From NCBI GenBank assembly GCA_001825565.1, contig MHXM01000148.1, positions 1,384-18,377 of the forward strand: a stretch of 16,994 nt of DNA, given 5' to 3'. The translations under genes were made by a program, and so were the position numbers. Positions 8,288-15,222 of this stretch are shown here, piece after piece. Position 1 is the first letter of the stretch. The number at the start of each line of letters is the position of its first letter. Source of the DNA: Desulfuromonadaceae bacterium GWC2_58_13 (GTDB taxonomy: Bacteria > Desulfobacterota > Desulfuromonadia > Desulfuromonadales > Trichloromonadaceae). Below the pieces are notes generated by a model. The model ran no database searches and was not told where the DNA came from. It worked only from the letters and a program-made list of their open reading frames with translations.

Positions 8288-8689
8288 TCAGGCGCCGAGG
8301 AATTTTCCAAGCGCGCGGTCCCGTTGGCAGATGTGATCGAACAGCCAGTTGATGATCAATTCATCGAAGCGACCGCGCAGTTCAATCGTCATTTCTTCGG
8401 TACCGATTTCTTTTTCAAACCGGTCGAGGTTGGCGCGGAACTCCCGGTGTTCGGCGATGTGACTGTCCATCTCGGGGTACCTTATGGAGCTCATCAGCTC
8501 TTCCTCGGCGGCAAAGTGGTTCTGGGTATAATCGCGCAGAAAAATGAAAAGACTACGGATTTCTTCTTCTTCCCGGCCTTCCTCGATCGCCACCACCAAA
8601 CGGTTGACCCGCTCGATCATTGCCTTGTGTTCGTTATCGATCCGTTCGACTCCAACCGCAATCTCGGGGGTCCAGTACATAAGCGACAT
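8288..8689 (-). CDS. Single-domain bacteriohemerythrin
   Basis: This 133-residue non-heme di-iron protein is expected to bind O2 reversibly in the cytoplasm. The ligand pattern is complete: H21 (DNEHK), H58 and E62 (NHFAAEE), H77 and H81 (SHIAEHREF), H119 and D124 (WLFDHICQRD). The frame extends to 8785, but that would overlap the diguanylate cyclase gene. The ATG at 8687-8689 is preceded by an AAAGGGAA ribosome-binding site, so I use it. The gene lies 31 bases after the GGDEF gene on the same strand and is probably co-transcribed with it. Pairing with a diguanylate cyclase suggests O2 delivery, scavenging or sensing tied to c-di-GMP, which is inference. The fold and ligands are clear. Confidence 0.95.
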   Translation of the reverse strand: MSLMYWTPEIAVGVERIDNEHKAMIERVNRLVVAIEEGREEEEIRSLFIFLRDYTQNHFAAEEELMSSIRYPEMDSHIAEHREFRANLDRFEKEIGTEEMTIELRGRFDELIINWLFDHICQRDRALGKFLGA

Positions 8690-8720
8690 GGGCGGGTTCC
8701 CTTTGTAAAAATGGTTCGAA

Positions 8721-9956
8721 TTAAGTCGTTTCGGTACTGCAAACCTGGTTGCGGCCCGCGTTTTTGGCGCGGTACAGGGCTTCATCGGCTTCCTTGAGGG
8801 CTCCGGTCAGGTCGAGCGCTTCGCTGCTGACAACCGAAACTCCCAGGCTGACGGAAACCGGCAGGCTCTGTCCTTCAATATCGAAGGGGGTGTCGCAGAC
8901 CGCTTGGCGCATCCGCTCCGCCACCGTAACGGCGGAGATCCGATCGGTCGACGGCAGTACCACCAGAAATTCCTCGCCGCCGTACCGGCCGAACAGGTCG
9001 TAATCCCGCAATTCGATTTTGATGCGCCGGGTCATCTGGCGCAATACCAGGTCGCCGGCCAGATGGCCGTGCCGGTCGTTGATCAACTTGAACCGGTCGA
9101 TATCGATCATGACCAGGGCTATGGAATTTTCCGGCACGCGTTCCGACATGCGGCGCAGGCGGGAGGCCTCTTTTCTGGCCCGGGCCAGGATCTCCCCGCG
9201 ATTAAAGGCGCCGGTGAGGGGATCCGTGCTGGCCAGGCGCTTGAGGTGTTCCTGGGCTTCGCGCAACTGGTTGGTCCCCTGGCGCACGACCAGAAACGAT
9301 GCCCCAAACACCACCAGAAGAATCAGGCCCAGAATGACGGTGGCTGCGACCACGGCACGATAAATTTCGTGGCGATAGCGGGAAACATCCAGGTACAGCT
9401 CGAAACAGCCCATGACCTGCTGCTGGGCATCAAGGATCGGTACATAGGTTTCCACCACATCGACATCGATCTTTTCTTCTTCGGCCAGATCGATGACCGT
9501 CTCCTTCTTTTCCAGCTTGGAATCGTTATTGCCGGCGAGGCCATTTTCCAGCCTGGGGTTGTTATCGTCGACATGCCCGATGATGGTGGAATCGGTACTG
9601 TAGATGATTTTGCGTTCCAGATTGTAGATCTTGATTTTAACAATGTCGAAGGGCTTCAGAAAGGTGCGAAATCGGCGGTCGAGATGCTCCCTTTTCGCCG
9701 GGGGGATTTTCACGCCTTCTTTTTGTGCGCTCCCGATCAGGCCCTTTCCTTCGTGGGCCATGATCAGGTGACTCAGCTTGACGGCATCCTCCTCCGCCGA
9801 CTGAATGACCTGGTGGGTAAAAACCCGGTAAATTCCGTACGACGTCAAAGACAGGATGATTAACATCGAAACCGCCGCAACCAGACTCAGTAATTTGAGC
9901 AGACCGCCGGGATTGATTCGCGGCGAGCTGGGATCGGTGAGGTTATCTTCTTTCAT
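8721..9956 (-). CDS. Membrane diguanylate cyclase with periplasmic sensor and GGDEF domain
   Basis: This 411-residue inner-membrane enzyme is predicted to make cyclic di-GMP from two GTP. Membrane segments at about 20-45 and 201-224 enclose a periplasmic region of roughly 150 residues with Cache-like length and secondary structure; its ligand is unknown. The GGDEF domain (about 240-408) has DPLTGAFNRG, the metal-binding MIDIDRFK (D285/D287) and the catalytic loop GGEEF (326-330). R317-D-Y-D320 sits five residues before that loop, matching the RxxD inhibitory site, so feedback inhibition by c-di-GMP is expected. The open frame reaches 10070, but the ATG at 9954-9956 has TGGAG six bases upstream and places the first membrane segment normally. 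The hemerythrin gene follows after 31 bases. Confidence 0.94.
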   Translation of the reverse strand: MKEDNLTDPSSPRINPGGLLKLLSLVAAVSMLIILSLTSYGIYRVFTHQVIQSAEEDAVKLSHLIMAHEGKGLIGSAQKEGVKIPPAKREHLDRRFRTFLKPFDIVKIKIYNLERKIIYSTDSTIIGHVDDNNPRLENGLAGNNDSKLEKKETVIDLAEEEKIDVDVVETYVPILDAQQQVMGCFELYLDVSRYRHEIYRAVVAATVILGLILLVVFGASFLVVRQGTNQLREAQEHLKRLASTDPLTGAFNRGEILARARKEASRLRRMSERVPENSIALVMIDIDRFKLINDRHGHLAGDLVLRQMTRRIKIELRDYDLFGRYGGEEFLVVLPSTDRISAVTVAERMRQAVCDTPFDIEGQSLPVSVSLGVSVVSSEALDLTGALKEADEALYRAKNAGRNQVCSTETT

Positions 9957-10008
9957 GGCGTCTCCAGTGACATGCTTGAAATCGCAATTGCTGCTGGTCA
10001 ATGAAAAT

Positions 10009-10034
10009 ACTACGGATCGCGTTTTTCCGGTAGT
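10009..10034 (-). terminator. Weak bulged hairpin between the small membrane protein and diguanylate cyclase genes
   Basis: On the - strand ACTACCGGA pairs with TCCGTAGT across a 9-base loop, with one bulged base, and is followed by ATTTTC. It lies 3' of the small membrane protein gene and 5' of the diguanylate cyclase gene. It could be a weak terminator or an attenuating hairpin separating the two pairs of genes. The T-run is short, so this is tentative. Confidence 0.25.
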
Positions 10035-10086
10035 TGAAAAATCTCGGCGGCCGCCGACGGCGAACAACACCCGCCCGCCACCGCCA

Positions 10087-10590
10087 TCAATCCTCCTGGC
10101 GGTGGGCGACGAACGGGGTGTAGCGGGTGGCTACGAACCGGACATTGTCGACGCTGAAATAGAGCCGGTAGCCGTCCCCCTCCGGCTGGTAATGCAGCAA
10201 GGGGGCGTGCAGATGCAACCGGCCGGGAAGTTTGATGTCGAGTTGTTCCAGTTGCCTCGGATAGGCGCCGTGTTCGGCACGGAAGCCTTCAAGGGCGGCC
10301 TGAACCTCGCCGCCCTGCTCCATGCAATCGACCAGCGCCCGCTTCGCCAGGCTCTGCCCCGCCGCCCAGGCGCCAACAAACATCACCGTTGCCGCCAGCA
10401 GCACGTAGTATTTTTCCCGGGGGCGCGGCGAGGGAGAAAGCAGGGCGGCGCCAAAGGAGAGGATCAGCAGGCCGATGGCTGCCGGGACGGACACCAGCGA
10501 GACCATCCCCTCGCCCAGCCACAGCCCGGCGAACGGGGCGGCGGCCAGTAACAGCAGGCAGAAGAACTGGCGAAAGGCGGGAAATCTCAT
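10087..10590 (-). CDS. Small polytopic membrane protein with pseudopilin-like C-terminal domain
   Basis: I do not recognise a named family for this 167-residue protein. Residues about 8-26, 29-51 and 61-79 are hydrophobic and probably cross the membrane. The remaining soluble tail (about 85-167) starts with a helix ending in AALEGFRAEHGAYPRQLEQL and continues into short beta-rich sequence. That helix pattern resembles the alpha1-C region and following loop of type II secretion pseudopilins (xxYRxxxGxYPxxLxxL). No type IV prepilin leader is present, so it is not a normal pilin. The gene starts 16 bases after the YjgR-type ATPase gene, so the two are probably co-transcribed. With three crossings and a positive loop at RPREK, the tail would face the periplasm, which is inference. 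Confidence 0.8.
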   Translation of the reverse strand: MRFPAFRQFFCLLLLAAAPFAGLWLGEGMVSLVSVPAAIGLLILSFGAALLSPSPRPREKYYVLLAATVMFVGAWAAGQSLAKRALVDCMEQGGEVQAALEGFRAEHGAYPRQLEQLDIKLPGRLHLHAPLLHYQPEGDGYRLYFSVDNVRFVATRYTPFVAHRQED

Positions 10591-10606
10591 GGGGGCGATG
10601 GGCGTT

Positions 10607-12076
10607 TCAGCGACGACCGCCGAACAACGAGCCGAGTACGCCGCGAATCAGACTGCGGCCGACCTGGCTGCCAATGGTGCGGGCCGCGCTTTTGGCGAAA
10701 GCCTCCATCAGGTTGTCCGGCTGGCGACCGCGCCGAACCGCCGGTTTTTGCGCCGCTTCGGCGGCGGCTTGTTGCTGGGTTTGAGCTTCGGCCTGGCGGT
10801 TCCGCTCCTGCAGAATTTCGTAGGCCGACTGGCGATCGACCTCCCGTTCGTAGTGTCCATACAACAACGATCCCCGGATAACCTGGGCTCGCTCCGTCTC
10901 GGTCAGCGGTTGCAGGCGGCTACGGGGCGGGCAGACCAGCGCCCGTTCCACCCTGGTCGGCGCGCCCTTGGCGTCGAGCATCGAGAGCAGCGCCTCGCCG
11001 ACACCGAGCTCGGTGATGACGGCGGCGGTGTCGAGCCGCGGATTGGGCCGGAAGGTTTCCGCGGCCGCCCGCACCGCCTTCTGATCCTTGGGGGTGAAAG
11101 CCCGCAGGGCGTGCTGGACGCGGTTGCCGAGCTGGCCGAGCACATCGTCGGGAATGTCGCGGGGGCTTTGGCTGACGAAGTAGACGCCGACCCCCTTGGA
11201 ACGGATCAGCCGGACCACCTGCTCGATTTTATCCTGCAGAACCTTGGGGGCCTCATCGAACAGCAGATGGGCTTCGTCGAAAAAAAAGACCAGTTTCGGT
11301 TTATCCGGATCGCCGACCTCGGGGAGCTGCTCGAACAGCTCCGAGAGCAGCCAAAGCAGGAAGGTGGCGTAAAGCTGCGGCGAAAGGATCAACCGGCTGG
11401 CCGCCAGGATGTTGATCATCCCCCGGCCGTCGTCGGCGGTCTGCATGAAATCGGCGAGGTTGAGGGCCGGCTCGCCGAAAAATTCAGCTCCGCCCTGGTC
11501 GTCCAGGCCCAGCAGCCGGCGCTGGATGGCGCCAATGCTGGCGGCTGAAATGTTGCCGTACAGGGTGGTGTACTCACCGGCATGGTCCCCCACGTAACGG
11601 ACCATCGCCTGCAGATCCTTGAGATCGAGCAGCAGCAGCCCGTTATCGTCGGCGATGCGGAACACCAGGCCGAGCACTCCGCCCTGGACTTCGTTGAGGT
11701 TGAGCAGTCGGGCGATCAGCAGCGGCCCCATATCCGACACCGTGGTACGCACCGGATGTCCCTGCTCGCCGAACACGTCCCAGAAGGTCACCGGGTAAGC
11801 TTCCGCGACGAAATCCTCCAGCCCGAGCTGCCGGGCCCGTTCGACCACCTTGGGATGATCGCCGCCAGCCCGGGCCAACCCCGACAGATCACCCTTGACG
11901 TCGGCCATGAAGACCGGCACTCCCATGCGGCTGAACCCCTCGGCCAACAGGCGCAGGGTGACGGTCTTGCCGGTGCCGGTAGCGCCGGCGATCAGGCCGT
12001 GGCGATTGGCCATTCTCGGCAGCAGGGCAACATCCTGGTCGGCGCGGGCGAGCAGCATCGGGGTGGGATCTGACAT
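10607..12076 (-). CDS. HerA-like ATPase, DUF853/YjgR family
   Basis: This soluble 489-residue P-loop ATPase belongs to the HerA/FtsK-like group known as DUF853 or YjgR. Its exact role is not established; HerA relatives pump or process DNA. Walker A is GATGTGKT (31-38). Walker B is LVFFFDEAH with D267/E268. The conserved start (DPTPMLLARADQDVALLPRM), the MADVKGDLSGLA segment and an SQSPRDIPDDVLGQLGNR block fit the family. The C-terminus has a Gln/Ala-rich linker (about 430-445) and a conserved-looking RSLIRGVLGSLFGG tail. Length is normal. Its ATG has GGAGG six bases upstream, and a candidate promoter lies just beyond. The small membrane protein gene follows after 16 bases. Confidence 0.95.
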   Translation of the reverse strand: MSDPTPMLLARADQDVALLPRMANRHGLIAGATGTGKTVTLRLLAEGFSRMGVPVFMADVKGDLSGLARAGGDHPKVVERARQLGLEDFVAEAYPVTFWDVFGEQGHPVRTTVSDMGPLLIARLLNLNEVQGGVLGLVFRIADDNGLLLLDLKDLQAMVRYVGDHAGEYTTLYGNISAASIGAIQRRLLGLDDQGGAEFFGEPALNLADFMQTADDGRGMINILAASRLILSPQLYATFLLWLLSELFEQLPEVGDPDKPKLVFFFDEAHLLFDEAPKVLQDKIEQVVRLIRSKGVGVYFVSQSPRDIPDDVLGQLGNRVQHALRAFTPKDQKAVRAAAETFRPNPRLDTAAVITELGVGEALLSMLDAKGAPTRVERALVCPPRSRLQPLTETERAQVIRGSLLYGHYEREVDRQSAYEILQERNRQAEAQTQQQAAAEAAQKPAVRRGRQPDNLMEAFAKSAARTIGSQVGRSLIRGVLGSLFGGRR

Positions 12077-12104
12077 GGAACCTCCGTGAGTTCAAGAGTT
12101 TATT

Positions 12105-12133
12105 GTTATAAAGGATTCTGAAGAATAACGCAA
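12105..12133 (-). promoter_or_regulatory. Candidate sigma70 promoter for the yjgR-type gene
   Basis: On the - strand TTGCGT (12128-12133) and TATAAC (12105-12110) are separated by exactly 17 bases. The -10 matches consensus at five of six positions and the -35 at three. Transcription would start near 12098, giving a leader of about 22 bases before the ATG at 12076, which carries a strong GGAGG site. Confidence 0.55.
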
Positions 12134-12144
12134 ATGGGCGTGTC

Positions 12145-12172
12145 GGCAATGGGGGACGGGGCGCGCATTGCC
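12145..12172. promoter_or_regulatory. Two-turn dyad in the divergent regulatory gap
   Basis: GGCAATG (12145-12151) and CATTGCC (12166-12172) form a perfect 7-base inverted repeat with 14 bases between the arms. The half-site centres are 21 bases apart, about two helical turns, as expected for a dimeric regulator. It lies between the candidate - strand promoter and the + strand -10 element, so it could serve either or both genes. The regulator is unknown. Confidence 0.4.
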
Positions 12173-12219
12173 AGAAAACCGGCGCAGCTTGACAGCACAT
12201 GGGCAAGCGCAAAAAGAGG

Positions 12220-12248
12220 TGGAATCGGCGGGGTGATTAATTTATAAT
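12220..12248 (+). promoter_or_regulatory. Candidate promoter for the transporter operon
   Basis: TATAAT at 12243-12248 is a perfect -10 match in an AT-rich stretch. At 17 bases upstream the best -35 is TGGAAT (12220-12225), only three of six matches, so an activator may be needed. The start would fall near 12255, about 57 bases before the ATG. Confidence 0.5.
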
Positions 12249-12274
12249 GAATTTTTACTAGAGAGTATCTCGGC

Positions 12275-12296
12275 CCCGGCGTTCCGCCTCGCCGGG
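12275..12296 (+). promoter_or_regulatory. Leader hairpin just before the transporter ribosome-binding site
   Basis: CCCGGCG (12275-12281) and CGCCGGG (12290-12296) form a perfect 7-base GC stem with an 8-base loop. It ends six bases before GGAGG (12303-12307) and the ATG at 12312. No T-run follows, so it is not a terminator. It could stabilise the mRNA end or affect ribosome access. Confidence 0.4.
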
Positions 12297-12311
12297 TATC
12301 CCGGAGGATGC

Positions 12312-14159
12312 ATGAGTTCCATGGACGCGGCGGAAACCCTCATGGCGGTTCCCCTGTTTCACGACTGCTCGCGACAGAGCCTGGCGCGAATGCTGCCCCA
12401 TGTGGCCGAGCGCCGCCTCGATCCCCTGGCCCCCCTGCAGACGTTTGGCGCCCTGGCCACAGAAACCTTTCTGATCCTTGAGGGTGAATTCGAGCTGGAT
12501 TATGGCGGCGGCAGGCGGGTTCGAATTTGTCGGGGATTTCTCGGCGAAGAAGCCGGGATCGGCATGGAAAGCTACCTGGCGACGGCGACGGCCGTTCGAC
12601 CTTCCCGGGTTCTGGCCATCCCGCGCGATTCGCTACGGAAGCTGGCCGAGGAAACCGAGTCGGTGCTCAGGGTGTTGCTGGCTTCGTTTGCCGACCGAGG
12701 CCGCGAATGCAGCGCAGCGGAACCCACCGCCGGGCTTGCCGAGCGGTCCGAATCGAAGGGGAATCCGCGGATTCTGGCCGGCTGGCTGTTGGCCACCCTG
12801 GTTCCCTTTGCGGTTTTCTTTCTGCTGCGCGACTCCGCCGACATCCCCAGCGTGCAGACCGCCTACCTGCTCACGGTGATTTCATCGGCGGTGGTCATGT
12901 GGGTATTCCGGCTGCTCCCCGATTTCGTGCCGGCCCTGTTCGCCGTGCTCGGCGTGGTGTTGCTGAGGCTGGCCCCTCCCGAGGTCGCCCTGGCGGGGTT
13001 CGCTTCCGATACCTTTTTCATGGCCCTGAGCATTTTCGCCCTCAGCGTGGTCACCACCACCTCCGGATTCAGCTACCGGGTTCTGCTCTGGCTTTTGCGC
13101 CTCGGGCCGCCCAATAAAATCTGGTACAATCTCAGCCTGTTCATTGCCGGGGTGATCCTCACCCCCATCGTTCCGACCACCAACGGGCGGGTCGCCATTG
13201 TCGCGCCCTTTTTCAACGACCTGGCGGGAACCCTGGGCAAGGGCTCCTGCGCCAGTGAAAAACAGCGGCTGGCCGTCAGCGTCCTTTCCGGAATCAGCCT
13301 CCTCTCCCCGATATTCATGAGCGCCAAATCGATCAATTTCGTGATCTTCGGCTTTCTCCCTCTTCAGGAACAGGCTCAGTTCCAATGGGTCTATTGGTTT
13401 TACGCCGCCTCGGTCTGCGGTCTGGCGCTGACGGTGCTCTACCTGCTGCTGGCCTGGCTGCTGTTTCGCAATTCGAGCCGGCCGACCATGTCCCGCCAGT
13501 TGATCGCCGACCAGCTGCGCATTCTCGGCCGGATGAAAAGCGGCGAGTGGGCCGCCCTGCTCGGCTTGCTGCTGATGCTGGCCGCGGTGTTGACGGTACC
13601 GCTGCACGGCGTTGAAGTCCCCTGGATCACCTTCGGCATCATGTATGTGCTCCTCATGTTCGGCTTTCTCGGCGCCCGTGAATTCCGTAAAAGCATCGAC
13701 TGGAGCTTTCTGGTCTATCTCGGCGCCCTCATCAGCCTGGTCGGAGCCATTCGCTATGTCGGGGCCGACGCCTGGTTCACCGGTCAATTCAGCTGGCTTA
13801 CCGCCTACATGCGGGAGGATTTCAAAGTTTTCATCCTGCTGCTGGCGGCCGCCATCTTCCTGGTCCGCCTGGCCCTGCCGATCAACGCCACGGTCGTGGT
13901 ATTCGCCACCTTTCTGATGCCGGCGGCGGTGGCCATTGGGGTCAATCCCTGGCTGATCGGCTTCCTTGTGCTACTGCTGGCGGAAAGCTTTATCTGGCCG
14001 TTCCAGTCCTCCTATTATCTCCAGTTCGCCTCCATGACCGAATCGACCCTGCAGATTGAAAGTCCGCGCCTGGCCCTGTTTCATGCGTTGCTGCTGCTGG
14101 CCAAACTGGCTGCGATATACGCTTCTTTCCCGTTCTGGCACTATCTGGGGATTCTGTGA
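12312..14159 (+). CDS. Cyclic-nucleotide-binding-like domain fused to SLC13/DASS-type transporter
   Basis: This 615-residue inner-membrane protein joins a cytoplasmic regulatory domain to an anion/Na+ symporter-like domain. Residues about 1-130 form a cNMP-binding-like beta barrel (PLFHDCSRQSLARMLPH; LILEGEFELDYGG; GFLGEEAGIG). The phosphate-cassette Arg usual in cAMP binders is not visible in the ESYLATATAV stretch, so the ligand may differ or be absent. After a linker (about 131-152), residues 155-615 carry many membrane segments. SLC13 features include the substrate-loop-like PIVPTTNGRVAIVAPF (285-300) and the second repeat's ALPINATVVVFATFLMP (521-537). DASS proteins move sulfate or di- and tricarboxylates; the substrate here cannot be told. 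GGAGG precedes the ATG. The next gene overlaps its stop (TGATG), indicating translational coupling. Confidence 0.88.
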   Translation: MSSMDAAETLMAVPLFHDCSRQSLARMLPHVAERRLDPLAPLQTFGALATETFLILEGEFELDYGGGRRVRICRGFLGEEAGIGMESYLATATAVRPSRVLAIPRDSLRKLAEETESVLRVLLASFADRGRECSAAEPTAGLAERSESKGNPRILAGWLLATLVPFAVFFLLRDSADIPSVQTAYLLTVISSAVVMWVFRLLPDFVPALFAVLGVVLLRLAPPEVALAGFASDTFFMALSIFALSVVTTTSGFSYRVLLWLLRLGPPNKIWYNLSLFIAGVILTPIVPTTNGRVAIVAPFFNDLAGTLGKGSCASEKQRLAVSVLSGISLLSPIFMSAKSINFVIFGFLPLQEQAQFQWVYWFYAASVCGLALTVLYLLLAWLLFRNSSRPTMSRQLIADQLRILGRMKSGEWAALLGLLLMLAAVLTVPLHGVEVPWITFGIMYVLLMFGFLGAREFRKSIDWSFLVYLGALISLVGAIRYVGADAWFTGQFSWLTAYMREDFKVFILLLAAAIFLVRLALPINATVVVFATFLMPAAVAIGVNPWLIGFLVLLLAESFIWPFQSSYYLQFASMTESTLQIESPRLALFHALLLLAKLAAIYASFPFWHYLGIL

Positions 14160-15187
14160 TGGCTCGAATTCTAACCCGGTGGGCAATGGCGGCTTTTTTT
14201 CTGTTCTGTACCGGAACGGTGTTCTGGGTCAGCTGGCAGCGTCCCACCATCATGGTGCTGCACAGCTACGCCAGCGATTATGCCTGGACCCGTGAAGTCA
14301 ACGCCGGTCTTTCGCGCATCCTCGATACCCAGAATTGGGTACGGGTCAGCACCTATTACATGAACACCAAGATATCCAAGGACGAGGATTACCTGCGGCG
14401 GGCCGGATTGGCGGCACGTCGAGCCATCGATGCCGCGACCCCGGATGTCCTGATTGCCGTCGATGATGCCGCCCAGGAACTGGTCGGCCGTCATTACGTC
14501 GACCGGCCCGGCATCCGCATCGTGTTTGCCGGAATTAACGGCAACACCGACGGTTACGGCTACCCCGCCGCCGGCAACGTGACCGGCATCCTCGAACGCA
14601 AGCCCGCCGCCGCCATCACCGAATGCCTGCGGTTTCTGGCTCCCGACCGGGGCAAGGGCGCGCGGGTCATGCTGCTGTGCGACAAATCCTATTCGGCGAT
14701 CACCGACGCCAACTACCTCGCGGGGTGCGACTGGGGAAACGTCGATTATCGCGGGGCACGATTCGTCGATGATTTTTCCGGATGGCGGCAGGCAGTCGCC
14801 GAGCTGGCCGGGCAGGTGGACTTTCTGCTGGTGGGCGGATATCGACAGTTGAGCGCGCCTGCGGGTGGCGGCGGACTGGTGCCGGCGAAAGAAGTCATGA
14901 GCTGGACCGAAGCGAATGCCCCGATGCCGGTCATCGGGATCAATGTGTTCAATGCCGAAGACGGGGCGATGCTGGCCATCGGGGTTTCTCCGTTCGAGCA
15001 AGGCGAGGTGGCGTCCGAGATGGCGCTTACCCTGCTCCGAACCGGTCAGGCCGCGTCGGAGATGCCGGTGCGCATTTCCCGACAGTATGTGATCGCCATG
15101 CGCAAATCGGCTTTGCTGCGCCGCCGGATCGAAGTGCCGCAGATATTCGAAGCCTTTGCCCGGGCCACCAATAACTATTACGAATAA
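14159..15187 (+). CDS. Membrane-anchored ABC substrate-binding-like protein
   Basis: This 342-residue protein has an uncleaved-looking N-terminal anchor (about 8-27, no lipobox) and a periplasmic two-lobed binding fold resembling the ABC_sub_bind (TrpX-like) family. The start of the fold (IMVLHSYASDYAWTREVNAG), PDVLIAVDDAAQELVG (95-110), IRIVFAGINGN (119-129) and PVIGINVFNAEDGAMLAIGV (257-276) fit that group, in which such domains also occur as sensor regions. The ATG at 14159 shares its A with the transporter stop (TGATG); a GTG at 14156 is one codon earlier. No ABC permease or ATPase gene is nearby, so it probably serves the transporter just upstream or reports ligand to another protein. 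Its ligand is unknown, and the family call is moderate. Confidence 0.75.
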   Translation: MARILTRWAMAAFFLFCTGTVFWVSWQRPTIMVLHSYASDYAWTREVNAGLSRILDTQNWVRVSTYYMNTKISKDEDYLRRAGLAARRAIDAATPDVLIAVDDAAQELVGRHYVDRPGIRIVFAGINGNTDGYGYPAAGNVTGILERKPAAAITECLRFLAPDRGKGARVMLLCDKSYSAITDANYLAGCDWGNVDYRGARFVDDFSGWRQAVAELAGQVDFLLVGGYRQLSAPAGGGGLVPAKEVMSWTEANAPMPVIGINVFNAEDGAMLAIGVSPFEQGEVASEMALTLLRTGQAASEMPVRISRQYVIAMRKSALLRRRIEVPQIFEAFARATNNYYE

Positions 15188-15222
15188 TCGGAGCGGCTCG
15201 ACCGTTCCCTGACAGGGGGGAT

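Noticed and set aside
8275..8300. Bidirectional terminator between rsmE and the hemerythrin gene
   Set aside because: The only pairing there is short and bulged, with no clear T-run on either strand and just 13 non-coding bases.
8904..9863. A 319-codon + strand ORF opposite the diguanylate cyclase gene
   Set aside because: It runs antisense to a gene with clear GGDEF motifs, its translation has no recognisable domain, and long antisense frames are expected in GC-rich coding DNA.
10475..11548. A 357-codon + strand ORF opposite the YjgR-type gene, and a 301-codon - strand ORF (12882-13787) opposite the transporter
   Set aside because: Both are shadows of strongly supported genes and read as low-complexity antisense translations.
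12189..12194. A perfect TTGACA -35 box upstream of the transporter gene
   Set aside because: It lies 48 bases before the TATAAT, far too distant, and no -10 is present at 16-18 bases.
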